The notes: a model not told the origin generated them from the sequence alone. DNA of 64,000 nt from Citrobacter koseri (GCA_900446925.1 UAVY01000004.1:806001-870000), one strand, 5' to 3'. Counted from the first letter of the stretch, positions 30,410 through 40,046 are shown. A program made the numbers and translations.

Positions 30410-32458
30410 ATGAACACTTTTTTTAGGCTTACCGCGTTAGCTGGCTTGCTTGCAATAGCAGGCCAGTCCTTCGCCGTCGATGACATTACGCGCGCCGATC
30501 AAATTCCCGTTCTGAAGGAAGAAACGCAGCATGCGACCGTGAGTGAGCGCGTGACTTCGCGCTTTACACGTTCCCACTATCGTCAGTTCAACCTGGATCA
30601 GGCGTTTTCGGCAAAGATTTTCGATCGCTATCTTAATCTGCTCGACTACAGCCACAATGTGCTGCTGGCGAGTGATGTGGAGCAGTTTGCGAAAAGCAAA
30701 ACTGTCCTCGGCGATGAGCTGCGTACAGGTAAACTGGATGTCTTCTATGACCTCTATAACCTGGCGCAAAAACGCCGTTTCGAACGTTATCAGTACGCGT
30801 TAAGCGTGCTGGAACGCCCGATGGATTTCACCGGTAACGACACGTTTAACCTTGACCGCAGCAAAGCGCCCTGGCCGAAAAATGAGGCTGAGCTGAACGC
30901 GTTGTGGGATGGCAAGGTGAAATTCGACGAACTTAGCCTGAAGCTGACGGGCAAGAACGATAAAGAAATTCGCGAAACGCTGACGCGTCGTTACAAATCT
31001 GCGATTCGCCGTCTGGCGCAAACCAACAGTGAAGACGTGTTCTCACTGGCGATGACCGCATTTGCGCGCGAAATCGACCCGCATACCAACTACCTTTCTC
31101 CGCGAAATACCGAACAGTTCAATACTGAAATGAGCCTGTCTCTGGAAGGTATTGGCGCGGTTCTGCAAATGGACGATGACTACACGGTCATCAACTCGAT
31201 GGTTGCCGGCGGCCCGGCGGCAAAAAGCAAGGCGATAAGCGTAGGCGATCGCATTGTAGGCGTAGGCCAGACGGGGAAAGGAATGGTTGATGTGATCGGC
31301 TGGCGTCTTGATGACGTGGTGGCGCTGATCAAAGGGCCGAAAGGCAGCAAAGTTCGTCTTGAAATTCTGCCTGCCGGTAAGGGCACGAAAACGCGAACCA
31401 TTACGCTGACGCGCGAACGCATTCGTCTTGAAGACCGCGCCGTTAAAATGACGGTGAAAACGGTCGGTAAAGAGAAAGTCGGCGTGCTGGATATTCCGGG
31501 GTTCTATGTGGGGCTGACGGATGACGTCAAAGTCCAGCTACAGAAACTGGAAAAACAGAACGTGAGCAGCATTGTTATCGATCTGCGCACCAACGGCGGC
31601 GGCGCGCTGACCGAAGCGGTTTCGCTGTCCGGTCTGTTTATCCCGTCTGGCCCGGTTGTTCAGGTTCGTGACAACAACGGTAAAGTGCGTGAAGACGCCG
31701 ATACCGATGGCGTGGTGTATTACAAAGGCCCGCTGGTGGTACTGGTCGATCGCTTCAGCGCATCCGCGTCGGAGATTTTTGCCGCGGCGATGCAGGATTA
31801 TGGGCGCGCATTGATTGTCGGTGAACCGACTTTCGGTAAAGGCACCGTACAGCAGTACCGCTCTCTGAACCGTATTTATGATCAGATGCTGCGTCCTGAA
31901 TGGCCTGCGCTGGGCTCCGTGCAGTACACCATTCAGAAATTCTACCGTGTTAACGGCGGCAGCACGCAGCGTAAAGGCGTCACGCCGGATATCGTCATGC
32001 CGACGGGGAATGAAGAGACGGAAACCGGCGAGAAGTTTGAAGACAACGCCTTGCCGTGGGACAGCATTGATGCGGCAACGTACGTGAAGTCAGATGATTT
32101 AACGCCGTTTGGCCCGGAACTGCTGAAAGAGCATAACGCGCGCATCGCGAACGATCCTGAGTTCCAGTACATCCTGAAGGACATTGCCCGTTTTAACGCG
32201 ATGAAAGATAAGCGTAATATCGCTTCTCTCAATTTCGCCCAGCGCGAAAAAGAGAATAACGAAGACGATGCCCTGCGTCTGGCGCGTATCAACGATCGGT
32301 TTAAACGTGAAGGCAAGCCGCTTCTGAAGAAACTGGACGATCTGCCGAAGGATTATAAAGAGCCGGATCCGTATCTGGATGAAACGGTACGGATAGCGCT
32401 GGATCTGGCGCATCTTGAGAAAGAGAAGCCCGCGGAGCAACCCGCAACCAGCAAATAG
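30410..32458 (+). CDS. prc: Prc (Tsp), tail-specific periplasmic protease
   Basis: Prc processes FtsI and degrades ssrA-tagged and other periplasmic proteins together with NlpI; one substrate is MepS. The start at ATG 30410 (MNTFFRLTALAGLLAIAGQS) gives 682 residues with a signal peptide ending SFA. A PDZ domain lies around residues 240-320 (SLEGIGAVLQMDDDYTVINS), and the Ser/Lys dyad in DRFSASASEIFAAAM (Ser about 452) and VGEPTFGKGTVQQY (Lys about 477). It follows proQ and ends at a terminator. Intact. Confidence 0.96.
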   Translation: MNTFFRLTALAGLLAIAGQSFAVDDITRADQIPVLKEETQHATVSERVTSRFTRSHYRQFNLDQAFSAKIFDRYLNLLDYSHNVLLASDVEQFAKSKTVLGDELRTGKLDVFYDLYNLAQKRRFERYQYALSVLERPMDFTGNDTFNLDRSKAPWPKNEAELNALWDGKVKFDELSLKLTGKNDKEIRETLTRRYKSAIRRLAQTNSEDVFSLAMTAFAREIDPHTNYLSPRNTEQFNTEMSLSLEGIGAVLQMDDDYTVINSMVAGGPAAKSKAISVGDRIVGVGQTGKGMVDVIGWRLDDVVALIKGPKGSKVRLEILPAGKGTKTRTITLTRERIRLEDRAVKMTVKTVGKEKVGVLDIPGFYVGLTDDVKVQLQKLEKQNVSSIVIDLRTNGGGALTEAVSLSGLFIPSGPVVQVRDNNGKVREDADTDGVVYYKGPLVVLVDRFSASASEIFAAAMQDYGRALIVGEPTFGKGTVQQYRSLNRIYDQMLRPEWPALGSVQYTIQKFYRVNGGSTQRKGVTPDIVMPTGNEETETGEKFEDNALPWDSIDAATYVKSDDLTPFGPELLKEHNARIANDPEFQYILKDIARFNAMKDKRNIASLNFAQREKENNEDDALRLARINDRFKREGKPLLKKLDDLPKDYKEPDPYLDETVRIALDLAHLEKEKPAEQPATSK

Positions 32459-32463
32459 CGTCA

Positions 32464-32495
32464 AGCAGGCACAAGAAATTGTGCCTGTTTTTTTA
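32464..32495 (+). terminator. Terminator after prc
   Basis: AGCAGGCACAA / TTGTGCCTGTT stem with GAAA-type loop, followed by a run of eight T. Confidence 0.85.
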
Positions 32496-32572
32496 ACAAG
32501 CGCATTAAGCCGTCAGTCTTATGCAACAAAATGTAAAGTTGTGTCTTTCTGGTGACTTACAGCCCGCAGATG

Positions 32573-32598
32573 CTTGAAAATAGCCACAAGACCCATAC
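32573..32598 (+). promoter_or_regulatory. Sigma-32 promoter of htpX
   Basis: CTTGAAA, a 12-bp spacer, then CCCATAC match the heat-shock sigma factor consensus (CTTGAAA / CCCATnT). It is 52 bp upstream of htpX, a known heat-shock gene. Confidence 0.7.
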
Positions 32599-32649
32599 GA
32601 TGTGGGTATCGCATAGTGCGTTTTGTTAAGTTGAGGTTAAAAGAAAATT

Positions 32650-33531
32650 ATGATGCGAATCGCGCTCTTCCTGCTGACGAACCTGGCCGTGATGGTCGTT
32701 TTCGGGCTGGTGCTGAGCCTGACAGGGATACAGTCAAGCAGCGTACAAGGCTTGCTGATTATGGCGCTGCTGTTTGGTTTTGGTGGTTCCTTCATTTCGC
32801 TGCTGATGTCCAAATGGATGGCGTTAAAGTCCGTGGGTGGGGAAGTCATTGAGCAACCGCGTAATGAAAGAGAACGCTGGCTGATGAACACGGTGGCGAC
32901 GCAGGCGCGTCAGGCCGGAATCGCTATGCCGCAGGTGGCTATCTATCATGCGCCGGATATCAACGCGTTTGCGACCGGCGCGCGCCGTGATGCGTCGCTG
33001 GTTGCGGTGAGCACCGGCTTGCTGCAAAACATGAGCCCGGATGAAGCCGAAGCCGTTATCGCGCATGAGATCAGCCACATCGCTAACGGCGATATGGTCA
33101 CCATGACGCTGATTCAGGGGGTTGTGAACACCTTTGTGATCTTCATCTCGCGTATTATCGCGCAGATCGCCGCGGGCTTCCTTGGTGGAAACCGTGATGA
33201 GGGTGAAAGCAGCAACGGCAACCCAATGATCTATTTCGCGGTGGCGATGGTTCTTGAACTGGTGTTCGGGATACTGGCAAGCATTATCACCATGTGGTTC
33301 TCACGTCACCGTGAATTCCATGCGGACGCCGGTTCTGCGAAGCTTGTCGGACGTGAAAAGATGATTGCCGCGTTGCAGCGCCTGAAAACCAGCTATGAGC
33401 CGCAGGAAGCCAACAGCATGATGGCGTTCTGCATCAACGGCAAGTCGAAGTCACTGAGCGAGTTGTTCATGACTCACCCGCCGCTGGATAAGCGTATTGA
33501 AGCGCTGCGTAGCGGCGAGTACCTGAAGTAA
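32650..33531 (+). CDS. htpX: HtpX, membrane zinc metalloprotease
   Basis: HtpX is an M48 protease of the inner membrane that removes misfolded membrane proteins together with FtsH. The 293-residue protein has two N-terminal spans ([20 protein letters not shown] and [19 protein letters not shown]), the zinc motif HEISH at about residue 139, with the third ligand E in [16 protein letters not shown], and two further hydrophobic stretches. Upstream is a sigma-32-type promoter. Intact. Confidence 0.96.
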
Positions 33532-33551
33532 GGCGGTATGCCTGGCATTCT

Positions 33552-33582
33552 AAAAAAGCGCATCAGATGATGCGCTTTTTTT
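33552..33582. terminator. Terminator between htpX and yebQ
   Basis: AAAAAAGCGCATC / GATGCGCTTTTTTTT stem with loop AGAT. A and T runs on either side allow it to end both convergent transcripts. Confidence 0.8.
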
Positions 33583-34954
33583 TACGCTACGGAGCGGGGT
33601 TGAGTGATGCGCAAACCGCTGATAATGGCGGCTACGGTCGCCAGGATGCCCGCCGTCATCAGGGAAATATGCGTACCGTTGTCCGCAAACTGATTCAACA
33701 TGAGCGCAACCAGCGCCGCGCCGGTACTCTGGCCCAGAAGACGCGCCGTGCCCAGCATCCCGCTGGCCCCTCCGCTGCGATCGCGTGGCGCGGAGGTGAT
33801 AATCGTGTGGTTATTGGGCGACTGGAATAAGCCAAAACCGGCTCCGCAAAGGATCATCGGCCAGATGATACTGATATCTGACGGCGAGGCTGGCAGCAGC
33901 ATCAGCGCAAAAAGTCCTGTGGCCATAATTATCAGTCCTGACGCGCCCAGCAGCCCGGCATGAACCCGTTCAATTAAGTAGCCGCCAGCGGCGCCATCAC
34001 CATTGTCGCCAGCGGCCAGGGCGTCAGCAATAACCCGGTCTCGACTTCGCTACGCCCCAATACCGTTTGCAGATAGAAGGGAAGGGAAACCATCGCCAGC
34101 ATCTGGGCGCAGAAAGAGCAAATACTGGTGCAGATCGACAGAGAAAAGAGCGGAATACGCAGTAAGTCAATCGGTAACAAAGGCACCGGGAGTGAGAGCT
34201 GGCGGCGAATGAAGAAGAAACCGACGACAAGCATAACCGCCAGTTCTGCGCCAATCAGCGTTAAAGGTTGCCCCTGTGCGAATCCGCTGAGAGCGGTGAT
34301 CAGCAAGCCGAAGGTTAAGGCGTTCATCACTGCGCTGGGCAAGTCGAAGCGCGGTTTGGCGCTGCGAGCGCTGTTTGGGGGTAAGAAACGCATAGCCAGC
34401 AGTAATGCGATAATGCCTAACGGAACGTTAATCAGGAACAGCCATTTCCATGACGCTATCGACAGGATTGCTGCCGCAATGGTCGGCCCCGCAGCCGAAG
34501 ACACCGCGACGATGAAGGAGTTGATGCCCATTCCGCGCCCAAGGTGGCGTTGCGGATAGATAAGCCGGATCAGCGCCGTGTTCACGCTCATCAGCGCGGC
34601 GCCGCCAAACCCCTGCGCGACGCGCGCAAGCGTCAGCATTTCCAGGGAGTCCGACAGCGCGCAGAACAGTGACGAAAACAGGAAAATGACCAGGCCGTAT
34701 TTATAGATGCGTCGATAGCCGAACATGTCTCCCAGAAATGAGAGCGATAAGAGAGAAACCACGATCGCGATTTGGTAGGCGTTAACAACCCAGATCGATC
34801 GGGCGGCGGACGCCTGGAGGTCGGTTGCAATGGTAGGGAGCGCGACATTCGCAATTGCGCCATCCAGCACGGCCATCGAGATACCAATAATGATGGTTAA
34901 AATAGCGCCGTAACGCTGGGGTAATGGCAGGCCATCGGCCTGGATTTTGTCCAT
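33582..34954 (-). CDS. yebQ: YebQ, MFS multidrug-type transporter (one frameshift)
   Basis: A 14-span-type drug:H+ antiporter of the major facilitator superfamily, substrate unknown. From 34954 (MDKIQADGLPLPQRYGAILT) the first 326 residues are open, including motif A-like FLGDMFGYRRIYK and the membrane helices AVLDGAIANVALPTIA and FIVAVSSAAGPTIAAAILS. A missing G near 33980 (APLAGYLIERV) shifts the frame; the rest continues as ALMLLPASPSDISIIWPMIL to the stop at 33582. The span is 458 codons minus one base, so one deletion explains it. It is divergent from kdgR. Confidence 0.92.
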
Positions 34955-35131
34955 AGAGAGTCAATGTCTTTCGGGGGATTATGATCAGAGTAATGATTTT
35001 AGCATTGATATCGCGGGGTTATGTCGCAGATTTGTAACTAAGTAAGCAAAGATGGATTGCGACCGCCATGACGTGAAATTATAATAAAAACCGGTTCTGA
35101 TTTTTATAAAACACTCGCAATGAGGTGATAA

Positions 35132-35923
35132 ATGGCTATCGCAGATCTGGATAAACAACCTGATTCTGTTTCTTCTGTGCTGAAGGTTTTTGGCATTCTG
35201 CAAGCGCTGGGTGAAGAGCGCGAAATAGGGATCACCGAGCTGTCGCAACGTGTCATGATGTCAAAAAGCACCGTTTATCGCTTTTTACAAACGATGAAAA
35301 CGCTGGGTTATGTCGCGCAGGAAGGTGAATCTGAAAAATATTCGCTGACCCTGAAATTGTTTGAGCTGGGCGCCCGTGCGCTGCAAAACGTTGATCTGAT
35401 CCGTAGCGCTGATATTCAGATGCGTGAAATTTCCCGTCTGACCAAAGAGACAATTCACCTCGGTGCGCTGGATGAAGACAGCATTGTCTACATTCATAAA
35501 ATCGACTCCATGTACAATTTGCGCATGTATTCCCGCATTGGCCGCCGTAACCCGCTGTACAGCACCGCAATCGGTAAAGTGCTGCTGGCATGGCGCGACC
35601 GTGATGAAGTCAAACAGATACTGGATGGCGTGGAGTACAAGCGTAGCACCGCGCGCACGATTACCAGCACCGAGGCGTTACTGCCGATGCTGGATCAGGT
35701 GCGCGAGCAGGGGTACGGCGAAGATAACGAAGAGCAGGAAGAAGGTCTGCGCTGCATTGGCGTGCCGGTGTTCGACCGTTTTGGCGTGGTGATCGCCGGT
35801 CTGAGCATTTCGTTCCCGACGCTGCGTTTCTCCGAAGAACGTCTGCATGAGTATGTCGCTATGCTGCACACGGCAGCGCGTAAAATCTCTGAGCAGATGG
35901 GTTACAACGACTATCCATTCTGA
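35132..35923 (+). CDS. kdgR: KdgR, IclR-family repressor of KDG catabolism
   Basis: KdgR represses genes for 2-keto-3-deoxygluconate use (kdgT, kdgK, eda) and is released by KDG. The 263-residue protein has an N-terminal winged helix (ITELSQRVMMSKSTVYRFLQ, about residues 35-55) and a C-terminal IclR effector domain (GRRNPLYSTAIGKVLLAW, GLRCIGVPVFDRFGVVIAGL). eda, one of its known targets, lies in this window. Intact; a terminator follows. Confidence 0.95.
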   Translation: MAIADLDKQPDSVSSVLKVFGILQALGEEREIGITELSQRVMMSKSTVYRFLQTMKTLGYVAQEGESEKYSLTLKLFELGARALQNVDLIRSADIQMREISRLTKETIHLGALDEDSIVYIHKIDSMYNLRMYSRIGRRNPLYSTAIGKVLLAWRDRDEVKQILDGVEYKRSTARTITSTEALLPMLDQVREQGYGEDNEEQEEGLRCIGVPVFDRFGVVIAGLSISFPTLRFSEERLHEYVAMLHTAARKISEQMGYNDYPF

Positions 35924-35949
35924 GGTGAGTGTGCCCTGAGGCGTTCAGA

Positions 35950-35985
35950 AGCCAGCGGGTAGAAGATACCTGCTGGCTTTTTTAT
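35950..35985 (+). terminator. Terminator after kdgR
   Basis: AAGCCAGCGGGTA / TACCTGCTGGCTTT stem followed by a T run. Confidence 0.85.
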
Positions 35986-36033
35986 TGCCCTGAAAAGGGG
36001 CGGGAGAGTGGTTTCTCCCGCTAAAAAACGCAT

Positions 36034-36062
36034 TAAAAAGGCATAACCACGTTATGCCTGAT
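36034..36062 (-). terminator. Terminator of yobH
   Basis: On the minus strand CAGGCATAAC / GTTATGCCT form a stem with short loop followed by TTTTTAA. It is 32 bp beyond the yobH stop codon. Confidence 0.65.
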
Positions 36063-36093
36063 ATTTATGCAGATGAATGGATGTGATGCCAGA

Positions 36094-36333
36094 TTAGCCG
36101 TTATCGACCACCACGGCGCTTTTTCTGAATACAGGACAGTCTGACAGACCAATGATGCCGCTGTCAGTATGGACATATTGCGCTGTACTGGTGCCGCGAG
36201 CGGTCAGATATTGACATTGCAGACCCAGACCGGCGGCGTTCTCCTTGCTGCCAATCAGAACCCCATAGCCACTGAGCAATAAACCAATCCATACCAGAGC
36301 AATCAAAACAATCGCGCGAATGATCAAACGCAT
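36094..36333 (-). CDS. yobH: YobH, small exported or membrane protein
   Basis: A 79-residue protein (MRLIIRAIVLIALVWIGLLL) with one N-terminal hydrophobic segment that could be a signal anchor, followed by a polar domain with two cysteines (LGLQCQYLTARG, LSDCPVFRKS). Function unknown. The start at 36333 was chosen from conservation and the AGGTAG-type site before it; the frame runs on to 36384. It is divergent from mgrB. Confidence 0.87.
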   Translation of the reverse strand: MRLIIRAIVLIALVWIGLLLSGYGVLIGSKENAAGLGLQCQYLTARGTSTAQYVHTDSGIIGLSDCPVFRKSAVVVDNG

Positions 36334-36492
36334 TACTACCTCTTTTCTTTTTTTGGTTAGAATAAGGGTAGCCTGAACGCCCACTGAAACAAGTGTATCA
36401 TTCCTAAAAAGTATATAATGTCGCTCCAGTTAGTTCCGGTTTAGATAACGCGTGGTAATTTGATGGCATAAGATGTGGATGCGGAGAGCGGA

Positions 36493-36636
36493 GTGAAAAA
36501 GTTTCGGTGGGTAATCCTGATTATTGTTGCGTTGGTATGTCTGCTGCTGTGGGCGCAGGTGTTCAACATAATGTGCGATCAGGATGTACAATTTTTCAAC
36601 GGAATTTGTGCCATCAATAAATTTATCCCCTGGTGA
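36493..36636 (+). CDS. mgrB: MgrB, feedback inhibitor of PhoQ
   Basis: A 47-residue membrane peptide that binds and inhibits the sensor kinase PhoQ. It starts at GTG 36493 ([20 protein letters not shown]) with one transmembrane span, and has the two periplasmic cysteines C28 and C39 that form the functional disulfide, ending AINKFIPW. It is too short for usual gene finders. A TATAAT -10 element lies at 36414-36419. In relatives transcription is driven by PhoP; I could not find a convincing PhoP box. Confidence 0.94.
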   Translation: MKKFRWVILIIVALVCLLLWAQVFNIMCDQDVQFFNGICAINKFIPW

Positions 36637-36710
36637 TAGCATTTTTACAACAGTTGATTACCTTCCCGTGTAGCAGTGGTAAAATACGGCGTCTACATTG
36701 AGGTGGTAAC

Positions 36711-36989
36711 ATGAACGAAGTTCTGAATTCTGGCGTACTGACTTTTACGTCTTTGATTGTATCGGTGGTGGTTCTGATTGTCGGGCTGGTCCTGTGGTTT
36801 TTTGTGAACCGGGCAAGTTCAAGAACAAATGAGCTGCTTGAAGCGCTGCTGGATCAGCAAAAGCGGCAAAATGCCTTGCTACGCCGTCTGTGCGAAGCTA
36901 ACGAGCCTGAAAAAGTCGCTGAGGCCGAGTCTGAAGCGAAACCTCAGGAAGAGGATGACGATATCATCCGTCTGGTCGCTGAACGGTAA
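36711..36989 (+). CDS. yebO: YebO, small inner-membrane protein
   Basis: A 92-residue protein with one N-terminal membrane span (LTFTSLIVSVVVLIVGLVLW) and a charged coiled-coil-like cytoplasmic part (ELLEALLDQQKRQNALLRRL), ending acidic (EEDDDIIRLVAER). It is a few residues shorter than in E. coli. Function unknown. It lies 74 bp after mgrB on the same strand. Intact. Confidence 0.9.
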   Translation: MNEVLNSGVLTFTSLIVSVVVLIVGLVLWFFVNRASSRTNELLEALLDQQKRQNALLRRLCEANEPEKVAEAESEAKPQEEDDDIIRLVAER

Positions 36990-37652
36990 CGACAAGCAGA
37001 GACAGGATGCGCGTCTGCCAGCCATTCCTTCAGGCAGGCCCATCCTGTTTTCATTAATGTAACCCTGTGTATACCAGGTCTGTTATTTCATTGATCATTT
37101 AATGCTTTAACTTAATCTCTCCTTAAATATATTTATCCATACGCTAATAATGTGATTATGTCGCTTTTGTGATAGCGATCGTTTTTATTAATAGCGAAAC
37201 GTTTCTCTCACTTTTTTTGTGCATTGTCATCATTCTTTCATTATTTTGGTGCACAACCAAAGCACGTATTGGCTATCAGTGAAACGGATGAAAAATGGTC
37301 GAATACTTCGCATTTTTAAACAATATTGGTTTTTTTGCGTTGTGACAATTTATGCATTACAAAGCATAAAAAGTGATATCTGTTTACCGTATCGATAAGA
37401 TCAACGCATGACCTGGAACAACCGAAGTTATTGAGCTATGGTAGAAAAGCCGCTGTGCGGGCGTAAGCCTGTCGAAAGGCGCCTGGAGAAGCGAGAATAT
37501 ATCGTCGGGAACTGTGCCGCATAACTGTGCAGTTGATCTTTGATATCTCTCTGGATTTGTGCGACTGATCGAGACACGTTTAAAAATGGCTTGCCATAAT
37601 TAACGTTGTATGTGATAACACGTTTTGGGTTAAACGAGGTACAGTTCTGTTT
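36990..37652 (+). promoter_or_regulatory. 663-bp leader and promoter region of yobF-cspC
   Basis: This long gap is AT-rich in its first half and holds no conserved gene. A weak terminator-like inverted repeat (ACAGGATG ... CATCCTGT, then TTTTC) lies at about 37005-37055 after yebO. A 36-codon frame (37288-37398, hydrophobic middle) is open but has no good ribosome site. The part from about 37420 to 37640 is GC-richer with several short inverted repeats and probably forms a structured 5' leader for yobF-cspC. Confidence 0.45.
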
Positions 37653-37796
37653 ATGTGTGGCATTTTCAGTAAAGAAGTCCTGAGTAAACACGTTGACGTT
37701 GAATACCGCTTCTCTGCCGAACCTTATATTAGTGCCTCAAGCAGTAATGTCTCAGTTTTATCTATGTTATGCCTGCGGGCGAAGAAAACACTCTAA
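37653..37796 (+). CDS. yobF: YobF, small stress-related protein
   Basis: A 47-residue protein ([20 protein letters not shown]) that ends LRAKKTL and matches E. coli YobF except for a few residues (ISASSS). Its function is unknown; in E. coli it accumulates in heat shock. It is cotranscribed with cspC, whose start lies 12 bp after the YobF stop. The stop codon overlaps the cspC ribosome site TAAGGA. Confidence 0.93.
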   Translation: MCGIFSKEVLSKHVDVEYRFSAEPYISASSSNVSVLSMLCLRAKKTL

Positions 37797-37808
37797 GGAA
37801 TTTTGCAA

Positions 37809-38018
37809 ATGGCAAAGATTAAAGGTCAAGTTAAGTGGTTCAACGAGTCTAAAGGTTTTGGCTTCATTACTCCGGCTGATGGCAGCAAAGATGTGTTCGT
37901 ACACTTCTCCGCTATCCAGGGTAACGGCTTCAAAACCCTGGCTGAAGGCCAGAACGTTGAGTTCGAAATTCAGGACGGCCAGAAAGGTCCGGCTGCTGTT
38001 AACGTAACAGCTATCTGA
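37809..38018 (+). CDS. cspC: CspC, cold-shock-family RNA chaperone
   Basis: A 69-residue OB-fold protein that binds single-stranded RNA and DNA and stabilises rpoS mRNA in E. coli. RNP motifs are [10 protein letters not shown] (RNP1) and VFVHFSAI (RNP2). It is produced at 37 degrees and is not cold-induced in the manner of CspA. An in-frame ATG lies two codons upstream, but [11 protein letters not shown] is the conserved start. A terminator follows. Confidence 0.97.
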
Positions 38019-38063
38019 TCGACACCACTGATTTGAAGCGCCAAGGCGCATCAACCTCAGATA

Positions 38064-38091
38064 TAAAGCCTCGCCAGTGCGGGGCTTTTTA
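38064..38091 (+). terminator. Terminator after cspC
   Basis: AAAGCCTCGC / GCGGGGCTTT stem with CAGT loop followed by TTT and AATT. Confidence 0.85.
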
Positions 38092-38237
38092 ATTCAGGTT
38101 CCTTCAAAATATTTCTGAATACACTCCTGTTAGCGCTTTGTTGCAAAGCCGCGATGTTCGTAGCATTGTTTTTCCCGCTTTCCCTCGTCAATTCCCGTTA
38201 AATCAATCACCTGAAAAACGACCTTGCTGGAGACCAG

Positions 38238-39983
38238 GTGAAAAAGAAAAGCGACGGCGCCGTGCGTAATTTTGCTCCCATCCGTTTTGTACTGCTGTGC
38301 GTGGCGATTTTGCTGAGCATGGGGTTATTGCTGGGACGCGTGGCGTGGTTACAGATCATCACGCCGACAAATCTGGTTAAACAAGAGGACAGGCGTTCGT
38401 TACGTGAGGTTACCACGGCGTCGCCACGCGGCATGATTACCGACAGAGAAGGGCGTCCGTTAGCCGTTAGCGTGCCGGTCAATGCGGTCTGGGCCGACCC
38501 GAAGACGATCGTCAGTAAAGGCGGCGTGGGGTATAACCAACGCTGGCAGGCGCTGGCGCAGACGCTGCATCTTTCACTGGCTACGCTGGCTGAGCGGGTA
38601 AACAGTAATCCAGCCGGGCGGTTTATCTATCTGGCGCGCCAGATTTCGCCGCAGCAGGCCGAATGGATCGATAAGCTCAATCTTCCTGGCATTAACCTGC
38701 GTGAAGAGTCCCGGCGTTTTTATCCGGCAGGGCATGTGGCGGCCAACCTGATTGGCTTTACCAACATTGACGGGCAGGGGATTGAGGGGATTGAGAAAAG
38801 TTTTAATGCCCAACTGACGGGGAAACCCGGTTCCCGCCTTGTTCGCAAAGATAAGTTTGGTCATGTCATCGAGAACATAACTGAAACAAATCCTGTGCCG
38901 GCGCATGAGCTTCAGCTCAGTATTGATGAACGCCTACAGACAGTGACGGAGGATGCGCTGGATAACGCCGTCACCTGGAACAAAGCGGAGTCCGGCGCGG
39001 CGGTACTGGTCAACATCGCGACGGGGGAAATTCTGTCGATGGCGAGCTTCCCGGACTTTAATCCGAATAACCGGGAAGGCGCCGTGCTGGATGATTTTCG
39101 CAACCGTGCCATCAGCGATACCTTTGAACCGGGTTCCACGGTCAAGCCGATGGTGATCATGACGGCGCTTCAGCAGGGCATTGTCCAGCCCGACAGCGTG
39201 ATTGATACGCATCCGTTCAATCTTGACGGCCACCGGATTCGTGACGTGGGGTATTACCCGGAGCTGAGTTTGACCGGAATCCTGCAAAAATCGAGTGATA
39301 CCGGCGTGTCGCGTCTCTCGCTCGCTATGCCGGTTCAACGACTGCTGGATACGTATAAAGGCTTTGGCTTTGGGCAGTCTACGGGACTGGGGCTCACCGG
39401 GGAGAGCAGCGGCTTACTGCCGCAGCGTCGTTACTGGAGCGATCTGGATCGGGCGACGTTTGCCTTCGGGTACGGTCTGATGGTGACGCCGCTCCAGCTG
39501 GCGCACGTATATGCCACCATCGGCAGTTTTGGTATCTACCGACCGCTTTCCATTACGCGTATTGATCCGCCCGTTGTGGGGACGCGTGTGATGCCCGCCG
39601 AACTGGTGCATCAGGTTGAGCATATGATGGAGAGTGTCGCGCTCCCCGGCGGGGGAGGAACCAAAGCCGCAGTCAGAGATTATCGCGTGGCGGTAAAAAC
39701 CGGTACGGCGAAGAAAATCGGCGATGACGGTAAGTATGTCGATAAATACGTGGCCTATACGGCGGGCGTGGCTCCGGCCAGCGATCCGCAGTTTGCGCTG
39801 GTGGTTGTGATTAACAATCCGCAAAACGGATCTTACTATGGCGGCGCGGTGTCGGCGCCGGTGTTCAGCCAGATTATGGGCGATGTTCTGCGCCTGGAAA
39901 ACGTTAAACCGGACGGTATGTCTGCTGACTCCGATCACCAGTTAGTGATACACGGCAACCGCCTGTCGTCCCCCTCGCTGTAA
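38238..39983 (+). CDS. PBP3-SAL-like FtsI paralogue (class B penicillin-binding protein)
   Basis: A 581-residue FtsI-type transpeptidase. Starts at GTG 38238 (KKKSDGAVRNFAPIRFVLLC) with one membrane anchor (FVLLCVAILLSMGLLLGRVAW), followed by a pedestal domain and the transpeptidase. Active-site motifs: STVK with Ser at residue 300, SSD at 352-354 where FtsI has SSN, and KTG at 487-489. In Salmonella an FtsI paralogue between cspC and rlmA (PBP3-SAL) performs septal synthesis at acid pH inside host cells; position and length agree. The true ftsI is in the mra/dcw cluster and not here. Intact. Confidence 0.88.
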   Translation: MKKKSDGAVRNFAPIRFVLLCVAILLSMGLLLGRVAWLQIITPTNLVKQEDRRSLREVTTASPRGMITDREGRPLAVSVPVNAVWADPKTIVSKGGVGYNQRWQALAQTLHLSLATLAERVNSNPAGRFIYLARQISPQQAEWIDKLNLPGINLREESRRFYPAGHVAANLIGFTNIDGQGIEGIEKSFNAQLTGKPGSRLVRKDKFGHVIENITETNPVPAHELQLSIDERLQTVTEDALDNAVTWNKAESGAAVLVNIATGEILSMASFPDFNPNNREGAVLDDFRNRAISDTFEPGSTVKPMVIMTALQQGIVQPDSVIDTHPFNLDGHRIRDVGYYPELSLTGILQKSSDTGVSRLSLAMPVQRLLDTYKGFGFGQSTGLGLTGESSGLLPQRRYWSDLDRATFAFGYGLMVTPLQLAHVYATIGSFGIYRPLSITRIDPPVVGTRVMPAELVHQVEHMMESVALPGGGGTKAAVRDYRVAVKTGTAKKIGDDGKYVDKYVAYTAGVAPASDPQFALVVVINNPQNGSYYGGAVSAPVFSQIMGDVLRLENVKPDGMSADSDHQLVIHGNRLSSPSL

Positions 39984-39994
39984 GTTATTTTCCC

Positions 39995-40023
39995 GGGGCG
40001 CAATTCGCGTTACACTTGCGCCC
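39995..40023. promoter_or_regulatory. Inverted repeat between the PBP paralogue and rlmA
   Basis: GGGGCGCAA / TTGCGCCC separate by about 12 bp, without a T run. It lies 12 bp after the PBP stop and 24 bp before rlmA ATG and may end transcription or shape the rlmA leader. Confidence 0.4.
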
Positions 40024-40046
40024 TAAAATTACCGGCCGGAGTTGTC

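Noticed and set aside
36334..36492. PhoP box upstream of mgrB
   Set aside because: Only one half-site-like GGTTTA is visible and spacing to the TATAAT at 36414 does not fit; I could not support a box.
37288..37398. A 36-codon gene in the cspC leader (MKNGRILRIFKQYWFFCVVT...)
   Set aside because: The frame is open and hydrophobic but has no clear ribosome site and no counterpart I recognise in E. coli, so it is mentioned but not called.
37428..37691. An 87-codon minus-strand frame opposite yobF
   Set aside because: It overlaps the yobF coding sequence and the leader and has no family features.
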